Source: Streptomyces sp. ADI95-17 (GTDB lineage Bacteria > Actinomycetota > Actinomycetes > Streptomycetales > Streptomycetaceae). From it: DNA of 64,000 nt. Location: assembly GCF_003846175.1 (NCBI RefSeq), contig NZ_ML123045.1, positions 1,144,082 through 1,208,081 of the forward strand, in the 5' to 3' direction. The notes beneath the pieces are model-generated. The model made no database searches, had not been told where the DNA came from, and saw nothing but the letters and a program-made list of their open reading frames with translations. Of this stretch, positions 46,203 to 54,506 are shown in pieces. Every line of letters starts with the position of its first letter. Positions within the stretch are counted from its first letter, which is position 1. A program made the position numbers and the translations under genes.

Positions 46203-46421
46203 TCAGCGGTTGCGCGGATGGTTGCGGGCGGTGCGCTCGTTGCCGTGCTTGTACGCCCCCGTCCAGCGGGCCATCACCAGTTGCGCGTCCCCCGACTCCA
46301 CCTCGGCCAGGAACTTCTCCGCCCGGCCGCCGCGCAGGGTACCCGCGGGGCGGCCGCGGTGGGTGATGGTGACGTTCGCGTCGCCGTGCTGTTCGTACAG
46401 GAATCCGGAAGGTCTCGGCAT
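46203..46421 (-). CDS. Conserved small hypothetical protein (72 aa)
   Basis: A small basic protein starting MPRPSGFLYEQHGDANVTITHRGRPAGTL-like. It has a beta-rich first half and a helix near KFLAEVESGDAQLVMARWTG, and a His/Arg/Asn-rich tail. I do not recognise a domain. Strong coding bias and an internal hydrophobic pattern support it as real. It lies between TerD and the uronate dehydrogenase gene on the same strand. Confidence 0.7.
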   Translation of the reverse strand: MPRPSGFLYEQHGDANVTITHRGRPAGTLRGGRAEKFLAEVESGDAQLVMARWTGAYKHGNERTARNHPRNR

Positions 46422-46485
46422 GGCTCCGCATCCTGCCCGCCGTACGGCCCCCTGTCGCGCGGATTTCGGTGGCCCCGGGCCGTGG

Positions 46486-47295
46486 TCAGCGCGGCCAGAT
46501 CGGCGGGTTGGTGCAGAAGTGACCGCCGAGGTGGGCGTGGTCGGGGTTGTCCGGGTCCAGTTCGCCCTGCTCGGCGATGAGCCGGGCCGCGTACGGCTCG
46601 GAGTCGTCCTGCGGCTCGTACCCCAGTGAGCGGGCCGTCGTCAGGTCCCACCACAGCCGGGTGTTGTCGGAGGAGCCGTGCACGACGGTGTGCCGAACGT
46701 CCTCGGCGGTGAGCGCGGCGTGGAAGAGCCGGGCGCCGTCCGCGGGGCTCATCCAGACCGAGAGCATCCGTACCGAGGTCGGCTCGGGGAAGCAGGAGCC
46801 GATGCGCACCGAGACGGTCTCCATGCCGTGCCGGTCCCAGTACAGCTGGGCGAGGTCCTCGCCGAACGACTTGGACAGGCCGTAGAAGGTGTCGGGGCGG
46901 CGCGGGGCGCCGACGGGGATCAGCGGGTCGCCGGGGAGCGGGCGGGGGGTGTAGCCGAGGACGTGGTTGGAGGAGGCGAACACGATGCGCGGCACGCCCT
47001 CCTCGCGGGCGGCCTCGTAGAGGTTGTAGGTGCCCTCGATGTTCGCCCTGAGGATCTTGTCGAAGCCGGCTTCGAGGGAGATGCCCGCGAGATGGACGAT
47101 CGCGTCGACGCCCCGCACGGCCTCGCGCAGCGCCTCCCGGTCGCCGAGGTCGGCGGCGATCGCGTCCGGCTCGCCGTCGACGGGGACGACGTCCAGGAGG
47201 CGGAGCTCGTAGCCGTACGCGGGCAGGAGTCCGCGCATCAGGGTGCCGAGGCCGCCGGCTGCGCCGGTGAGCAGGACGGTGCGGGGAGCGGGCAT
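46486..47295 (-). CDS. udh: Uronate dehydrogenase-like NAD-dependent epimerase/dehydratase
   Basis: Probably oxidises glucuronate or galacturonate to the aldarolactone with NAD+. The 269-residue extended SDR protein has LLTGAAGGLGTLMR near residue 8, a conserved Asp after beta-2 (LLDVVPVD), AIVHLAGISLE, SSNHVLGY, and the catalytic YGLSK near residue 134. The family call rests on the short length and VRIGSCFPEPTSVRMLSVWMSPAD, which fits Udh. ATG 47295 has GGAGG 9 bases upstream and lies downstream of the predicted promoter; longer starts do not. It is divergent from a KDG-dehydratase-type gene, supporting the pathway. Confidence 0.82.
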   Translation of the reverse strand: MPAPRTVLLTGAAGGLGTLMRGLLPAYGYELRLLDVVPVDGEPDAIAADLGDREALREAVRGVDAIVHLAGISLEAGFDKILRANIEGTYNLYEAAREEGVPRIVFASSNHVLGYTPRPLPGDPLIPVGAPRRPDTFYGLSKSFGEDLAQLYWDRHGMETVSVRIGSCFPEPTSVRMLSVWMSPADGARLFHAALTAEDVRHTVVHGSSDNTRLWWDLTTARSLGYEPQDDSEPYAARLIAEQGELDPDNPDHAHLGGHFCTNPPIWPR

Positions 47296-47320
47296 ACGCG
47301 GATCTCCTCCATGGACGGCA

Positions 47321-47335
47321 TTCATATGTGTGGAC
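47321..47335. promoter_or_regulatory. Candidate shared operator, copy 1 (TTCAT-N5-TGGAC)
   Basis: TTCATATGTGTGGAC lies over the expected transcription start of the udh promoter. The same pattern recurs at 47484-47498 over the start of the divergent gene. Confidence 0.45.
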
Positions 47336-47365
47336 AAGCTAAGAAGCCCTGGAGTGCGGAGTCAA
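47336..47365 (-). promoter_or_regulatory. Candidate udh promoter
   Basis: On the minus strand TTGACT (47365-47360) and TAGCTT (47341-47336) are 18 bases apart, close to the Streptomyces housekeeping consensus. Confidence 0.55.
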
Positions 47366-47446
47366 GTGTGCGGGCGGGGCGGGGTGCCACTCGCGTGGAG
47401 TCACTCGCTCCATCCTCGGTGCCGGTCACCTCGGCCGTTCCTCTCC

Positions 47447-47476
47447 TTGACCTGCGCCAGGGGGCTGCCTTAGCGT
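47447..47476 (+). promoter_or_regulatory. Candidate promoter of the KDG-dehydratase operon
   Basis: TTGACC (47447-47452) and TAGCGT (47471-47476) are 18 bases apart. Transcription would start near 47483, inside operator copy 2. Confidence 0.55.
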
Positions 47477-47483
47477 GTGGGCG

Positions 47484-47498
47484 TTCATGAATATGGAC
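47484..47498. promoter_or_regulatory. Candidate shared operator, copy 2 (TTCAT-N5-TGGAC)
   Basis: TTCATGAATATGGAC matches copy 1 at 11 of 15 positions, with all ten bases of the two half-motifs identical, and sits at +1 of the divergent promoter. Confidence 0.45.
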
Positions 47499-47541
47499 GC
47501 CGATCAGAATTGTGCACGCCTGAACCGCTCAGGGAGCGCCA

Positions 47542-48501
47542 GTGACCTCAGCCCCTCTTGCCGCCCGACTCGGCCGTGTCGCCGGGCCGCTCTTCTTCCC
47601 CGTCACCGCGTACGGACCGGACGGCGACGTCGACCTCGATGCCTTCCGCGCCCATGTGCGCACCGGCATCGACGCCGGTGCGGCGGCGGTCTTCGCCTGC
47701 TGCGGCACCGGTGAGTTCCACGCGCTCACGCCCCAGGAGTTCCGCCGCGTCGTCGCCGCGGCCGTCGAGGAGACCGCCGGAGAGGTACCCGTGGTCGCGG
47801 GGGCCGGATACGGCACGGCGCTCGCGATCCAGTACGCGAGGCTCGCCGAGGAGGCGGGCGCGGACGGGCTCCTCGCCATGCCCCCGTACCTCGTCGTCGC
47901 CGACCAGGAGGGGCTGCTCGGCCACTACACCGCGCTCGCCGCGGCCACCTCGCTGGAGACGATCGTCTACCAGCGCGACAACGCCGTCTTCACCCCCGCC
48001 ACGGTCGTCGCACTGGCCACCACGCCGGGCATCATCGGCCTCAAGGACGGCTACGGCGACCTCGACCTGATGCAGCGCATCGTCAGCGCCGTCCGCACCG
48101 AGCTGCCGGGCGGGGACTTCCTGTACTTCAACGGACTGCCCACCGCCGAGCTGACCGGCCCGGCCTACCGGGGCATCGGCGTCAACCTCTACTCCTCCGC
48201 CGTCTTCGCCTTCGCGCCCGACATCGCGCTGGCCTTCTACCGGGCGCTGGAATCCGGCGACGACGAACTGACGGGCGCGCTCCTCGACCACTTCTACCGG
48301 CCGCTCGTCGAGCTGCGCGCCAAGGGCCGCGGCTACGCCGTCTCGCTCGTCAAGGCCGGGGTCCGGCTCGGCGGCCTGGACGTCGGCGGGGTCCGCACCC
48401 CGCTCACCGAGCCGTCCGCCGCCCACATCGAGGAGCTCACCGCGATCGTCGCCCGCGGCCGTGCCCTGCTGGAGAAGTACGGGCAGGAGCGGCGCGGGTG
48501 A
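47542..48501 (+). CDS. kdgD: 5-dehydro-4-deoxyglucarate dehydratase (KDG dehydratase), DapA superfamily
   Basis: Decarboxylating dehydratase converting 5-keto-4-deoxyglucarate to 2,5-dioxopentanoate in uronate/aldarate catabolism. The 319-residue TIM barrel has FFPVTAYGPDGDVDLDAFRAHV near residue 17 and CCGTGEFHALTPQEF near residue 53. It also has the Tyr in IVYQRDN and the Schiff-base Lys in GIIGLKDGYGDLDLM near residue 172. The acidic and Cys-containing CCGTGEF distinguishes it from DapA, where GTTGE is usual. GTG 47542 has AGGGAG upstream. Its TGA is overlapped by the next gene's GTG. Confidence 0.88.
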   Translation: MTSAPLAARLGRVAGPLFFPVTAYGPDGDVDLDAFRAHVRTGIDAGAAAVFACCGTGEFHALTPQEFRRVVAAAVEETAGEVPVVAGAGYGTALAIQYARLAEEAGADGLLAMPPYLVVADQEGLLGHYTALAAATSLETIVYQRDNAVFTPATVVALATTPGIIGLKDGYGDLDLMQRIVSAVRTELPGGDFLYFNGLPTAELTGPAYRGIGVNLYSSAVFAFAPDIALAFYRALESGDDELTGALLDHFYRPLVELRAKGRGYAVSLVKAGVRLGGLDVGGVRTPLTEPSAAHIEELTAIVARGRALLEKYGQERRG

Positions 48502-49676
48502 AGACCTCGGCCTTCCTCTACCCCTGGGACGTCGTCGGCGACCCGGACGCGGCCGCCCGCGTCGCGGACCTGGGAGTCCAGCAGGTGACGCTCGCCGCCG
48601 CCTACCACTCCACCCGGGCGCTGACCCCACGCCACCCCGGGCACCGCATCGTCACCGCCGAGCATGCCGCGGTGCTCTACCCGCCGGACGCCGCCCGGTG
48701 GGCCGGGCGCGAGCTGCGCCCCCGCGAGCAGTCCTGGGTGGCCTCGGACGATGCGTTCGCCGAGGCCGCCGAGGCCCTCGCCGGAGCCGGTCTGGAGGTC
48801 CACACCTGGGTGGTCCTGGCGCACGACTCCCGGCTGGGCGCCGAACACCCGGACACCTCCGTGGTCAACGCGTACGGTGACCGCTACCCCTGGGCGCCCT
48901 GCATCGCCGGGGCGGCGGTCCGCGAGTACCTGACCGATCTGGCGGCGGAGGCGGCGGTCCGTACCGGTGCGCGCGGCACCGAGCTGGAGTCCTGCGGCTG
49001 GTACGGCTTCGCCCATCTGCACGCCCACGACAAGATCGCGGGCGTCGGGCTGGGGGACGCGGCGCAGTACCTGATGTCGCTCTGCTTCTGCCCCGCCTGC
49101 CGCACCGGCTATGCCGGACAGGGGCTGGACGCCGACGCGCTGGCCGCGGCGGTACGCGGTGCGCTGGAACCGGTCTGGGCCGGTGCCGGCTCCCCGGAGA
49201 CCGGCCGGGCGGGCATCGAGAAGCTCCTCGGCGCCGACCTCACCGAAGCCACCCTCCGGTGGCGCGGCACGGTCGCCCGTACGCTCCAGGAGTCCGCGGT
49301 CGCCGCCGTGCGGGCCGCGGCGGAGCCGGGGTTCCAGGTGCTGCTGCACGCCGACCCCGAGCCCCACCGCACCGGCGCGAACGTCGGCGTCGACCCGGAA
49401 CACATCCTCTCCGTGGCGGACGGCGTGGTGCTGCCCTGCACCGGCGGCGACGCGGCGCGCGAGGCCGTGCTCGGCCCGTTCGCCGGGCGCGGCGGGGTGC
49501 TCGCGGCCAACTTCGGCGTGGTCACGGGGATGGGCGGCAGCCCCGCCACGCTGGAGCGGGACGCGGCGCACGCCGCATCGCTCGGCGCGGACCAACTCCG
49601 GCTGTACCACGCGGGGCTGGCCTCGGCCCCCGACCTGCGGGCCGTCACCGAAGCGCTCTCACGCCTCGGCCGGTGA
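48498..49676 (+). CDS. Conserved protein of unknown function, predicted TIM-barrel (392 aa)
   Basis: A soluble 392-residue protein, translationally coupled to kdgD (GTGA). The sequence reads like an alpha/beta barrel: strand-like AFLYPWDVVG at the start, GVQQVTLAAAYHSTRAL, LEVHTWVVLAHDSRLG, ESCGWYGFAHLHAHDK, then SLCFCPACRTGYA near residue 193. Later segments are GFQVLLHADPEPH, GVVLPCTGGD and ADQLRLYHAGLAS. A CxCPxC-like motif after a long strand-rich half resembles glycoside-hydrolase-like barrels. I do not recognise an assigned function; the coupling suggests a sugar-acid role. Its last 18 bases overlap the convergent MFS gene. Confidence 0.75.
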   Translation: MKTSAFLYPWDVVGDPDAAARVADLGVQQVTLAAAYHSTRALTPRHPGHRIVTAEHAAVLYPPDAARWAGRELRPREQSWVASDDAFAEAAEALAGAGLEVHTWVVLAHDSRLGAEHPDTSVVNAYGDRYPWAPCIAGAAVREYLTDLAAEAAVRTGARGTELESCGWYGFAHLHAHDKIAGVGLGDAAQYLMSLCFCPACRTGYAGQGLDADALAAAVRGALEPVWAGAGSPETGRAGIEKLLGADLTEATLRWRGTVARTLQESAVAAVRAAAEPGFQVLLHADPEPHRTGANVGVDPEHILSVADGVVLPCTGGDAAREAVLGPFAGRGGVLAANFGVVTGMGGSPATLERDAAHAASLGADQLRLYHAGLASAPDLRAVTEALSRLGR

Positions 49677-50951
49677 AGGAGCCGGGCCGGTGGGGGAGTC
49701 CGTCAGCCTTCCCCGCCGGCCCTTCACCAGCAGGAGTGCCGTCAGCAGCGCGGCCGCGCCGACCAGCGGCAGCAGCACCCTGATGTCCACCAGCGCGATC
49801 AGGCCCGCGCCGAGCGCCAGCGCCACCGCGTTCGGCACCATCATCAGCGTGTTGGCGGTCGCGGCGGTGCGGCCCAGCACGGCTGCCGGGGTCTCCCGCT
49901 GCACCGCCGTCATCGCGGCGATCAGCACACACGGCAGCCCGATCCCGACGGCCGCGCTCGCCGCCAGCACCACCGCGTCGTACGGCAGTGCCCGCACCCC
50001 CACCGCCACCGCGAACAGCGCGATCCCGGCCGCCGTGAACACCCGCTCCGGCAGCCGCCGCAGCAGCGGACCGGCCAGCAGCCCGACCGCGACGGACCCG
50101 GCGCCCTGCACCGCGTACAGCACACCCGCGTACGTGGGGGAGTGCCCCAGCCCGTCGTCCACCACGGCGTAGACCGCGGCCCCGTTGAGCCCCGAGCACA
50201 GCATCGTCACCGATCCCGCGAGCACCAGCGGCCGCAGCACCGGTGAACCCCACACCTGCCGTATGCCCGCGGTGAGTTCGCCCCGCCGGCCGGTCCGGGC
50301 CGCCCCGGCCGGGTGCGGCCGCGGGGCCGGCAGCAGCGCGTAGATCCCGGCTGCCAGCACGAACGACGCCGCGTCCAGCAACGCCACCGCCCCGCCCCCG
50401 AACCGCGCGTACAGCCCGGCACCGGCCAGCGGCGCCAGCAGCTTCATGCCCTCGCCGGCCATCATCCGCAGCCCGTTGAAATCACCCAGCAGCCGCTTGT
50501 CCACGGCCCCGGCGACCAGCGTCGACTCGGCCGCCTCCATCAGCACGAAACTCGCCCCGTACAGGACGAGCACGGCGAACAGGAGCCAGATCCGGCCCGC
50601 CGAATCGACCGTCGTCAGCGAGGCCAGCAGCCCCGCCATCACGAGATTCGCCCCGACGAGCAGCCGCCTGCCCGGGATCCGGTCGGCGATCGTCCCGAGC
50701 GCCGGCCCGACCAGCACCGGCAGCCACATGGCGAACACGGCGAGCGCCGCCAGACTGTCCGACCCGGTCAGCGACTTGACCCAGACCCCGGCCGCGAGCC
50801 ACATCGCGGAGGTCCCGAAACCCGAGACGACGACCGCCGCCAGGAACAGCCCCGCCGTACGGTCCCGCAGCACCCGCACCGTCGCCGACCCGCTCACCGC
50901 ACCCACGACACCCACCACACCCTCCCGACCAGCGCCTTCGTCATGGGGCAA
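49659..50951 (-). CDS. Major facilitator superfamily transporter
   Basis: A 430-residue membrane protein with about 11-12 helices. It includes ADRIPGRRLLVGANLVMAGLL, the MFS loop between helices 2 and 3, and ETPAAVLGRTAATANTLMMVPN in the second half. It resembles the enterobactin-exporter/macrolide-efflux (MFS_3) group. Its 3' end overlaps the opposite gene by 18 bases. It could export a drug or a siderophore; nothing in context decides. Confidence 0.88.
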   Translation of the reverse strand: MPHDEGAGREGVVGVVGAVSGSATVRVLRDRTAGLFLAAVVVSGFGTSAMWLAAGVWVKSLTGSDSLAALAVFAMWLPVLVGPALGTIADRIPGRRLLVGANLVMAGLLASLTTVDSAGRIWLLFAVLVLYGASFVLMEAAESTLVAGAVDKRLLGDFNGLRMMAGEGMKLLAPLAGAGLYARFGGGAVALLDAASFVLAAGIYALLPAPRPHPAGAARTGRRGELTAGIRQVWGSPVLRPLVLAGSVTMLCSGLNGAAVYAVVDDGLGHSPTYAGVLYAVQGAGSVAVGLLAGPLLRRLPERVFTAAGIALFAVAVGVRALPYDAVVLAASAAVGIGLPCVLIAAMTAVQRETPAAVLGRTAATANTLMMVPNAVALALGAGLIALVDIRVLLPLVGAAALLTALLLVKGRRGRLTDSPTGPAPSPAEA

Positions 50952-51003
50952 GGCTGCCGACCGAGGAGGCCCGGCGGCATCGGGAGGATGCCTTATTCGC
51001 GCA

Positions 51004-51032
51004 CCCGGCGGGGGAGGGCGTCCCCCGCCGGG
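51004..51032 (-). terminator. Terminator of the penicillin-binding protein gene
   Basis: Perfect 12-base arms 51004-51015 and 51021-51032 with a 5-base loop, lying downstream of the PBP stop on the minus strand and before the MFS start. Confidence 0.7.
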
Positions 51033-51068
51033 CCTAGGGCGGATGCCGGACGGTCCGGCGGACGGACG

Positions 51069-52520
51069 TCAGTCCGCCAGCGCCGCCTTCATCATCTTCT
51101 GGGCGATCGGCGCCGCCAGGCCGTTGCCGCTGATCTCGGAGCGCGCCGCGCCCGAGTCCTCGACGACCACGGCGACCGCGACCTCCTTGCCGCCGGCGGC
51201 GTCCTTCGCGTACGAGGTGAACCAGGCGTACGGGCTCTTGCTGTTGCCCACGCCGTTCTGCGCCGTGCCCGTCTTCCCGCCCACCTCGGCCCCGGCGATC
51301 CGGGCGTTGGTGCCGGTGCCCTGTTCGACGACGGTCACCATGGCACTGCGCAGCTGCTCCGCGGTGGACTGCGAGACGACCCGCTCGGTGTCCCCGTCCG
51401 CGAAGTCCTGGAGCGAGTTGCCCTTGGAGTCGGTCACCGAGGACACCATGTGGGGCGCGGCCAGTTCGCCGTCGTTGGCGAGGGCCGCCGACACCATCGC
51501 GATCTGCAGCGGCGTCGCGGTCACCTCGAACTGGCCGATGCCCGACAGCGCCGTCTGCGGCCGGTCCATGCCGGTCGGGTAGACGCTTCGGCTGGCCCGC
51601 ACCGGCACATCGAGCTTGTCGGTGTTGAAGCCGAACTTCTCCGCCATCGCCCTGACCTTGTCCTGACCGAGGTCGACGGCGATCTTCCCGAAGACGTTGT
51701 TGCAGGAGTACTGGAGCGCGGTGCGCAGCGTGGCGTTCTCGCAGGGCGCCGAGGGGTTCTCGTTCTCCAGGAACCTGCTGGTGTCGGGCAGCGGGTACGG
51801 ATTGGGGCTGTCCGTGCGCTCGTCGACGGAGCCGTACAGCCCGTCCTCCAGCGCCGCGGCCGCCACCACCAGCTTGAACGTCGAACCGGGCGCCAGCGGC
51901 TGCCGCAGCGCGCGGTTGACCATCGGCTTGTCCTCGTCGTCGAGCAGCCGCTGCCAGTCCTCGCCGTCCGTGGTCCCGCTGATCTTCGACGGGTCGTACG
52001 AGGGGGTGGAGACCATGCCCAGGATCCGGCCGGTCTTCGGGTCGATCGCGACCGCCGCCCCCTTGTCGTCGCCGAGCGCCTCGTACGCCGCCTTCTGCAC
52101 GTCCGGGTCGATCGTCGTCAGGACGTTGCCCGGCTCCGCCTGCTTGCGCGTCACCGCGCTCAGCGGGTTCTTCAGCCGGTCGTCGGTGCCGTCCAGCACA
52201 TGGCTGTAGATCCCTTCGAGCTGGGTGGCGCCGTACGCCTGCGAGCTGTAGCCGGTGACGGCCGAGTAGAGCTCGCCCTGTGTGTAGGTGCGCTTGTACG
52301 CGAGGTCACTGTCCACCGTCCTCTTCGATCCGGTGACCGGGTTCCCGGCCACGATGATGTCGCCGAGCGGCTGCGCGTACTGCGCGATGGTGTTCCGCCG
52401 GTTGTGTTCGTCGTCTGCGAGCGCCTTCGCCTGGTACGCCTGCACCCAGGTCGCCCGCCCCAGCAGGGCGAGAACCAGCAGCAGGCAGAAGACCGAGGCT
52501 CGCCTGATCGTTCTGTTCAT
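51069..52520 (-). CDS. Penicillin-binding transpeptidase (class B, PbpA-like)
   Basis: Cross-links peptidoglycan peptides outside the membrane. The 483-residue protein has one N-terminal membrane anchor (residues about 7-24) and a short dimerisation-like region. The transpeptidase domain has SxxK in APGSTFKLV near residue 217, SxN in YSCNNVFGK near residue 273 and KTGT in VGGKTGTAQN near residue 397. The compact size and the actinobacterial NRTIRRASVFCLLLVLAL start resemble PbpA of the cell-division cluster, but the shape genes are not nearby, so it is a paralogue. ATG 52520 begins the membrane anchor. Confidence 0.92.
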   Translation of the reverse strand: MNRTIRRASVFCLLLVLALLGRATWVQAYQAKALADDEHNRRNTIAQYAQPLGDIIVAGNPVTGSKRTVDSDLAYKRTYTQGELYSAVTGYSSQAYGATQLEGIYSHVLDGTDDRLKNPLSAVTRKQAEPGNVLTTIDPDVQKAAYEALGDDKGAAVAIDPKTGRILGMVSTPSYDPSKISGTTDGEDWQRLLDDEDKPMVNRALRQPLAPGSTFKLVVAAAALEDGLYGSVDERTDSPNPYPLPDTSRFLENENPSAPCENATLRTALQYSCNNVFGKIAVDLGQDKVRAMAEKFGFNTDKLDVPVRASRSVYPTGMDRPQTALSGIGQFEVTATPLQIAMVSAALANDGELAAPHMVSSVTDSKGNSLQDFADGDTERVVSQSTAEQLRSAMVTVVEQGTGTNARIAGAEVGGKTGTAQNGVGNSKSPYAWFTSYAKDAAGGKEVAVAVVVEDSGAARSEISGNGLAAPIAQKMMKAALAD

Positions 52521-52584
52521 CCCGCCCGGACGACGAACGTGGCGCCGCGCACCGTTCCCGAATGCGGTGATTCTCACCGGTTTC

Positions 52585-53256
52585 TCATGACGGGCCGGGA
52601 CGCCCGGGGGCGATGAAACCCGACTCGTACGCTGCGATCACGGCCTGGGTGCGGTCCCGTGCGCCGGTCTTCGCGAGCACCGCCGCCACATGCGTCTTCG
52701 CTGTCGCGGGCCCCACGCCCAGCCGCCCGGCGATCTCCGCGTTGGTCAGCCCCGTCGCCATCAGCCGCAGCACCTCCGCCTCCCGGTCGGTGAGCCGGGA
52801 CGCCCACTGCGGAGGCTCGGGCTCCTGTCTCCGGTACTCGGCCGCGAGCGCCCGTACCGCCGACGGGAACAGCAGCGTGTCGCTGCGGGCGACCAGCCGC
52901 ACCGCCCGCACGAGGTCCTCGGCGGCCACTCGCTTCAGCAGGAAGCCGGCCGCCCCGGCGACCAGCGCGTCGTACACGTAGGAGTCGTTCTCGAAGGTGG
53001 TGACGACGATGATCCTCGGGGGCCGGTCGAGCGTGCCGAGGATCTGCTCGGTGGCCCGGATGCCGTCGGTCTGCGGCATCCGCACATCCATCAGCACCAC
53101 ATCGGGGCGCAGCTCCCGCACCACGGATACCGCCTCCGCGCCGGTCGCCGCCTCGCCGACGACCTCCAGACCGGGTTCCGCGTCCAGGATGACGCGCAGC
53201 GCGGTGCGCACCATGCGTTCGTCGTCGGCGAGGACCACCCGGACCGTCGTGCTCAT
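52585..53256 (-). CDS. NarL/LuxR-family response regulator
   Basis: A 223-residue response regulator. The receiver domain has the DDE acidic pair near residue 11, the phospho-acceptor Asp in VVLMDVRMPQTDG near residue 55, and the Lys in GFLLKRVAAED. The LuxR-type HTH is LTDREAEVLRLMATGLTNAEIAGRLGVGPATAKTHV, about residues 152-187. Its ATG overlaps the stop of the sensor kinase gene. The pair and the preceding membrane protein form one operon of three overlapping genes. Confidence 0.94.
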   Translation of the reverse strand: MSTTVRVVLADDERMVRTALRVILDAEPGLEVVGEAATGAEAVSVVRELRPDVVLMDVRMPQTDGIRATEQILGTLDRPPRIIVVTTFENDSYVYDALVAGAAGFLLKRVAAEDLVRAVRLVARSDTLLFPSAVRALAAEYRRQEPEPPQWASRLTDREAEVLRLMATGLTNAEIAGRLGVGPATAKTHVAAVLAKTGARDRTQAVIAAYESGFIAPGRPGPS

Positions 53257-54506
53257 CGGCTCTCCTGTCCGGTCCTGCGCAGAGGGAGGCGGGCGGCCAG
53301 CCGCCACCCGCCGTCGTGCGGTCCGGCCTCCGCGCGGCCGCCCAGCAGCACGGCCCGCTCGGCGATGCCGCACAGCCCGCGGCCGCCCCCGGGCCGCACC
53401 ACCGCGGCCCGCTCCGGCAGTGGACTGTCCATGATGATCGCCAGCTCCGCCGCCCGCACCGTGACCCGCAGCTCCACCGGCACCCCGTGCCCGCCGTGCC
53501 GCAGCGCGTTGCTCAGCCCCTCCTGGACGATCCGGTACGCCTCCCTCGACACGGCGGCCGGGACCGTGCCGGTATCGCCCCGCACGGCACAGGAGACGGG
53601 AACCCCGCAACGCTCCAGCAACCCGTCCAGCGCGTCGAGCGCCGGACCGGTCGCCGCGGACCTCCCGTGGTCCTCGCCGCCGCGCAACAGGCCCAGTACG
53701 GAGTCGAGTTCGCCGACCGTGCGCCGGGTGGTCTCCTCGATCGCGGTCAGCGCCTCGCGGACGAACTCCGGGTCGATGTCCAGGACCCTGCGGGCCGCGC
53801 CCGCCTGGAGGGTGACGGCGCTCAGCGCATGGCCGACCGAATCGTGCAGCTCCCGGGCGAGCCGGTTGCGCACCGCCAGATCGGCCGCCCGGCGTTCCGC
53901 CGCGGCCAGCCGGTCCTGAGGCGTCGGGCCCAGCAGCACCGGCGCCCGGCCGGCCAGCAGCGCTCCGGCCAGCGCCGCGCACCCGGCCGTCGCCACCAGG
54001 ATCGCGAGTCCGGCGAAGGGGAGCAGGGCGAGAATCCACGGCCGGTCCAGCGCCTCGGGCAGACCGAAGACCCGGGAGTCGCGCATCGATTGCGAGAACG
54101 GCAGCGCCATGATCGTCCCGGCGAGCGGGGGCATGGCCAGCGTCAGGCCACTGACGATGCCGCCGAGCGCGAGGTGGAGGGTGAACCAGCCGACGGTGCG
54201 CACCTGCGCCTGTTGGGTCCTGGCGGGCCCGTCGGCGAGCGGCCGGTCGCCGGGGACACCGCACAGCGCACGGGCCGCGGCCACCGAGAGCTGCCGGGCC
54301 GGTGCGAAGAACGCGGTGACCGCGGCCATGGGCAGGGCGCAGACGAACGCGGTGAGCTGGTGGGAGAGGGGCGAGAAGGGGCCGGGGTCCGGTCGGAGCC
54401 GGCCGATGATCACCAGCGCCGCCAGGAAGTACGGCATCAGCAGCGCGCCGCCGATGATCAGGTGCAGCCAGCGCAGCCGGGCCCGGTGCCCGAACAGCAG
54501 CGTCAC
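53253..54506 (-). CDS. Sensor histidine kinase (HisKA_3 type)
   Basis: A 417-residue membrane kinase with about six hydrophobic segments in residues 12-190. The dimerisation domain has the phosphorylated His221 in ARELHDSVGHALSAV. The ATP-binding domain has the N box in EGLSNALRHGG near residue 345 and a G box GGGRGLCGIAERA near residue 382. GTG 54506 overlaps the stop of the upstream membrane protein gene and the ATGA at its end overlaps the regulator gene. The signal is unknown. Confidence 0.92.
   Translation of the reverse strand: MTLLFGHRARLRWLHLIIGGALLMPYFLAALVIIGRLRPDPGPFSPLSHQLTAFVCALPMAAVTAFFAPARQLSVAAARALCGVPGDRPLADGPARTQQAQVRTVGWFTLHLALGGIVSGLTLAMPPLAGTIMALPFSQSMRDSRVFGLPEALDRPWILALLPFAGLAILVATAGCAALAGALLAGRAPVLLGPTPQDRLAAAERRAADLAVRNRLARELHDSVGHALSAVTLQAGAARRVLDIDPEFVREALTAIEETTRRTVGELDSVLGLLRGGEDHGRSAATGPALDALDGLLERCGVPVSCAVRGDTGTVPAAVSREAYRIVQEGLSNALRHGGHGVPVELRVTVRAAELAIIMDSPLPERAAVVRPGGGRGLCGIAERAVLLGGRAEAGPHDGGWRLAARLPLRRTGQESR

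Noticed and set aside
47296..47337. Longer N-terminus for the uronate dehydrogenase
   Set aside because: The upstream start codon lies at or before the predicted transcription start and has no ribosome site, whereas ATG 47295 has GGAGG at a good distance.
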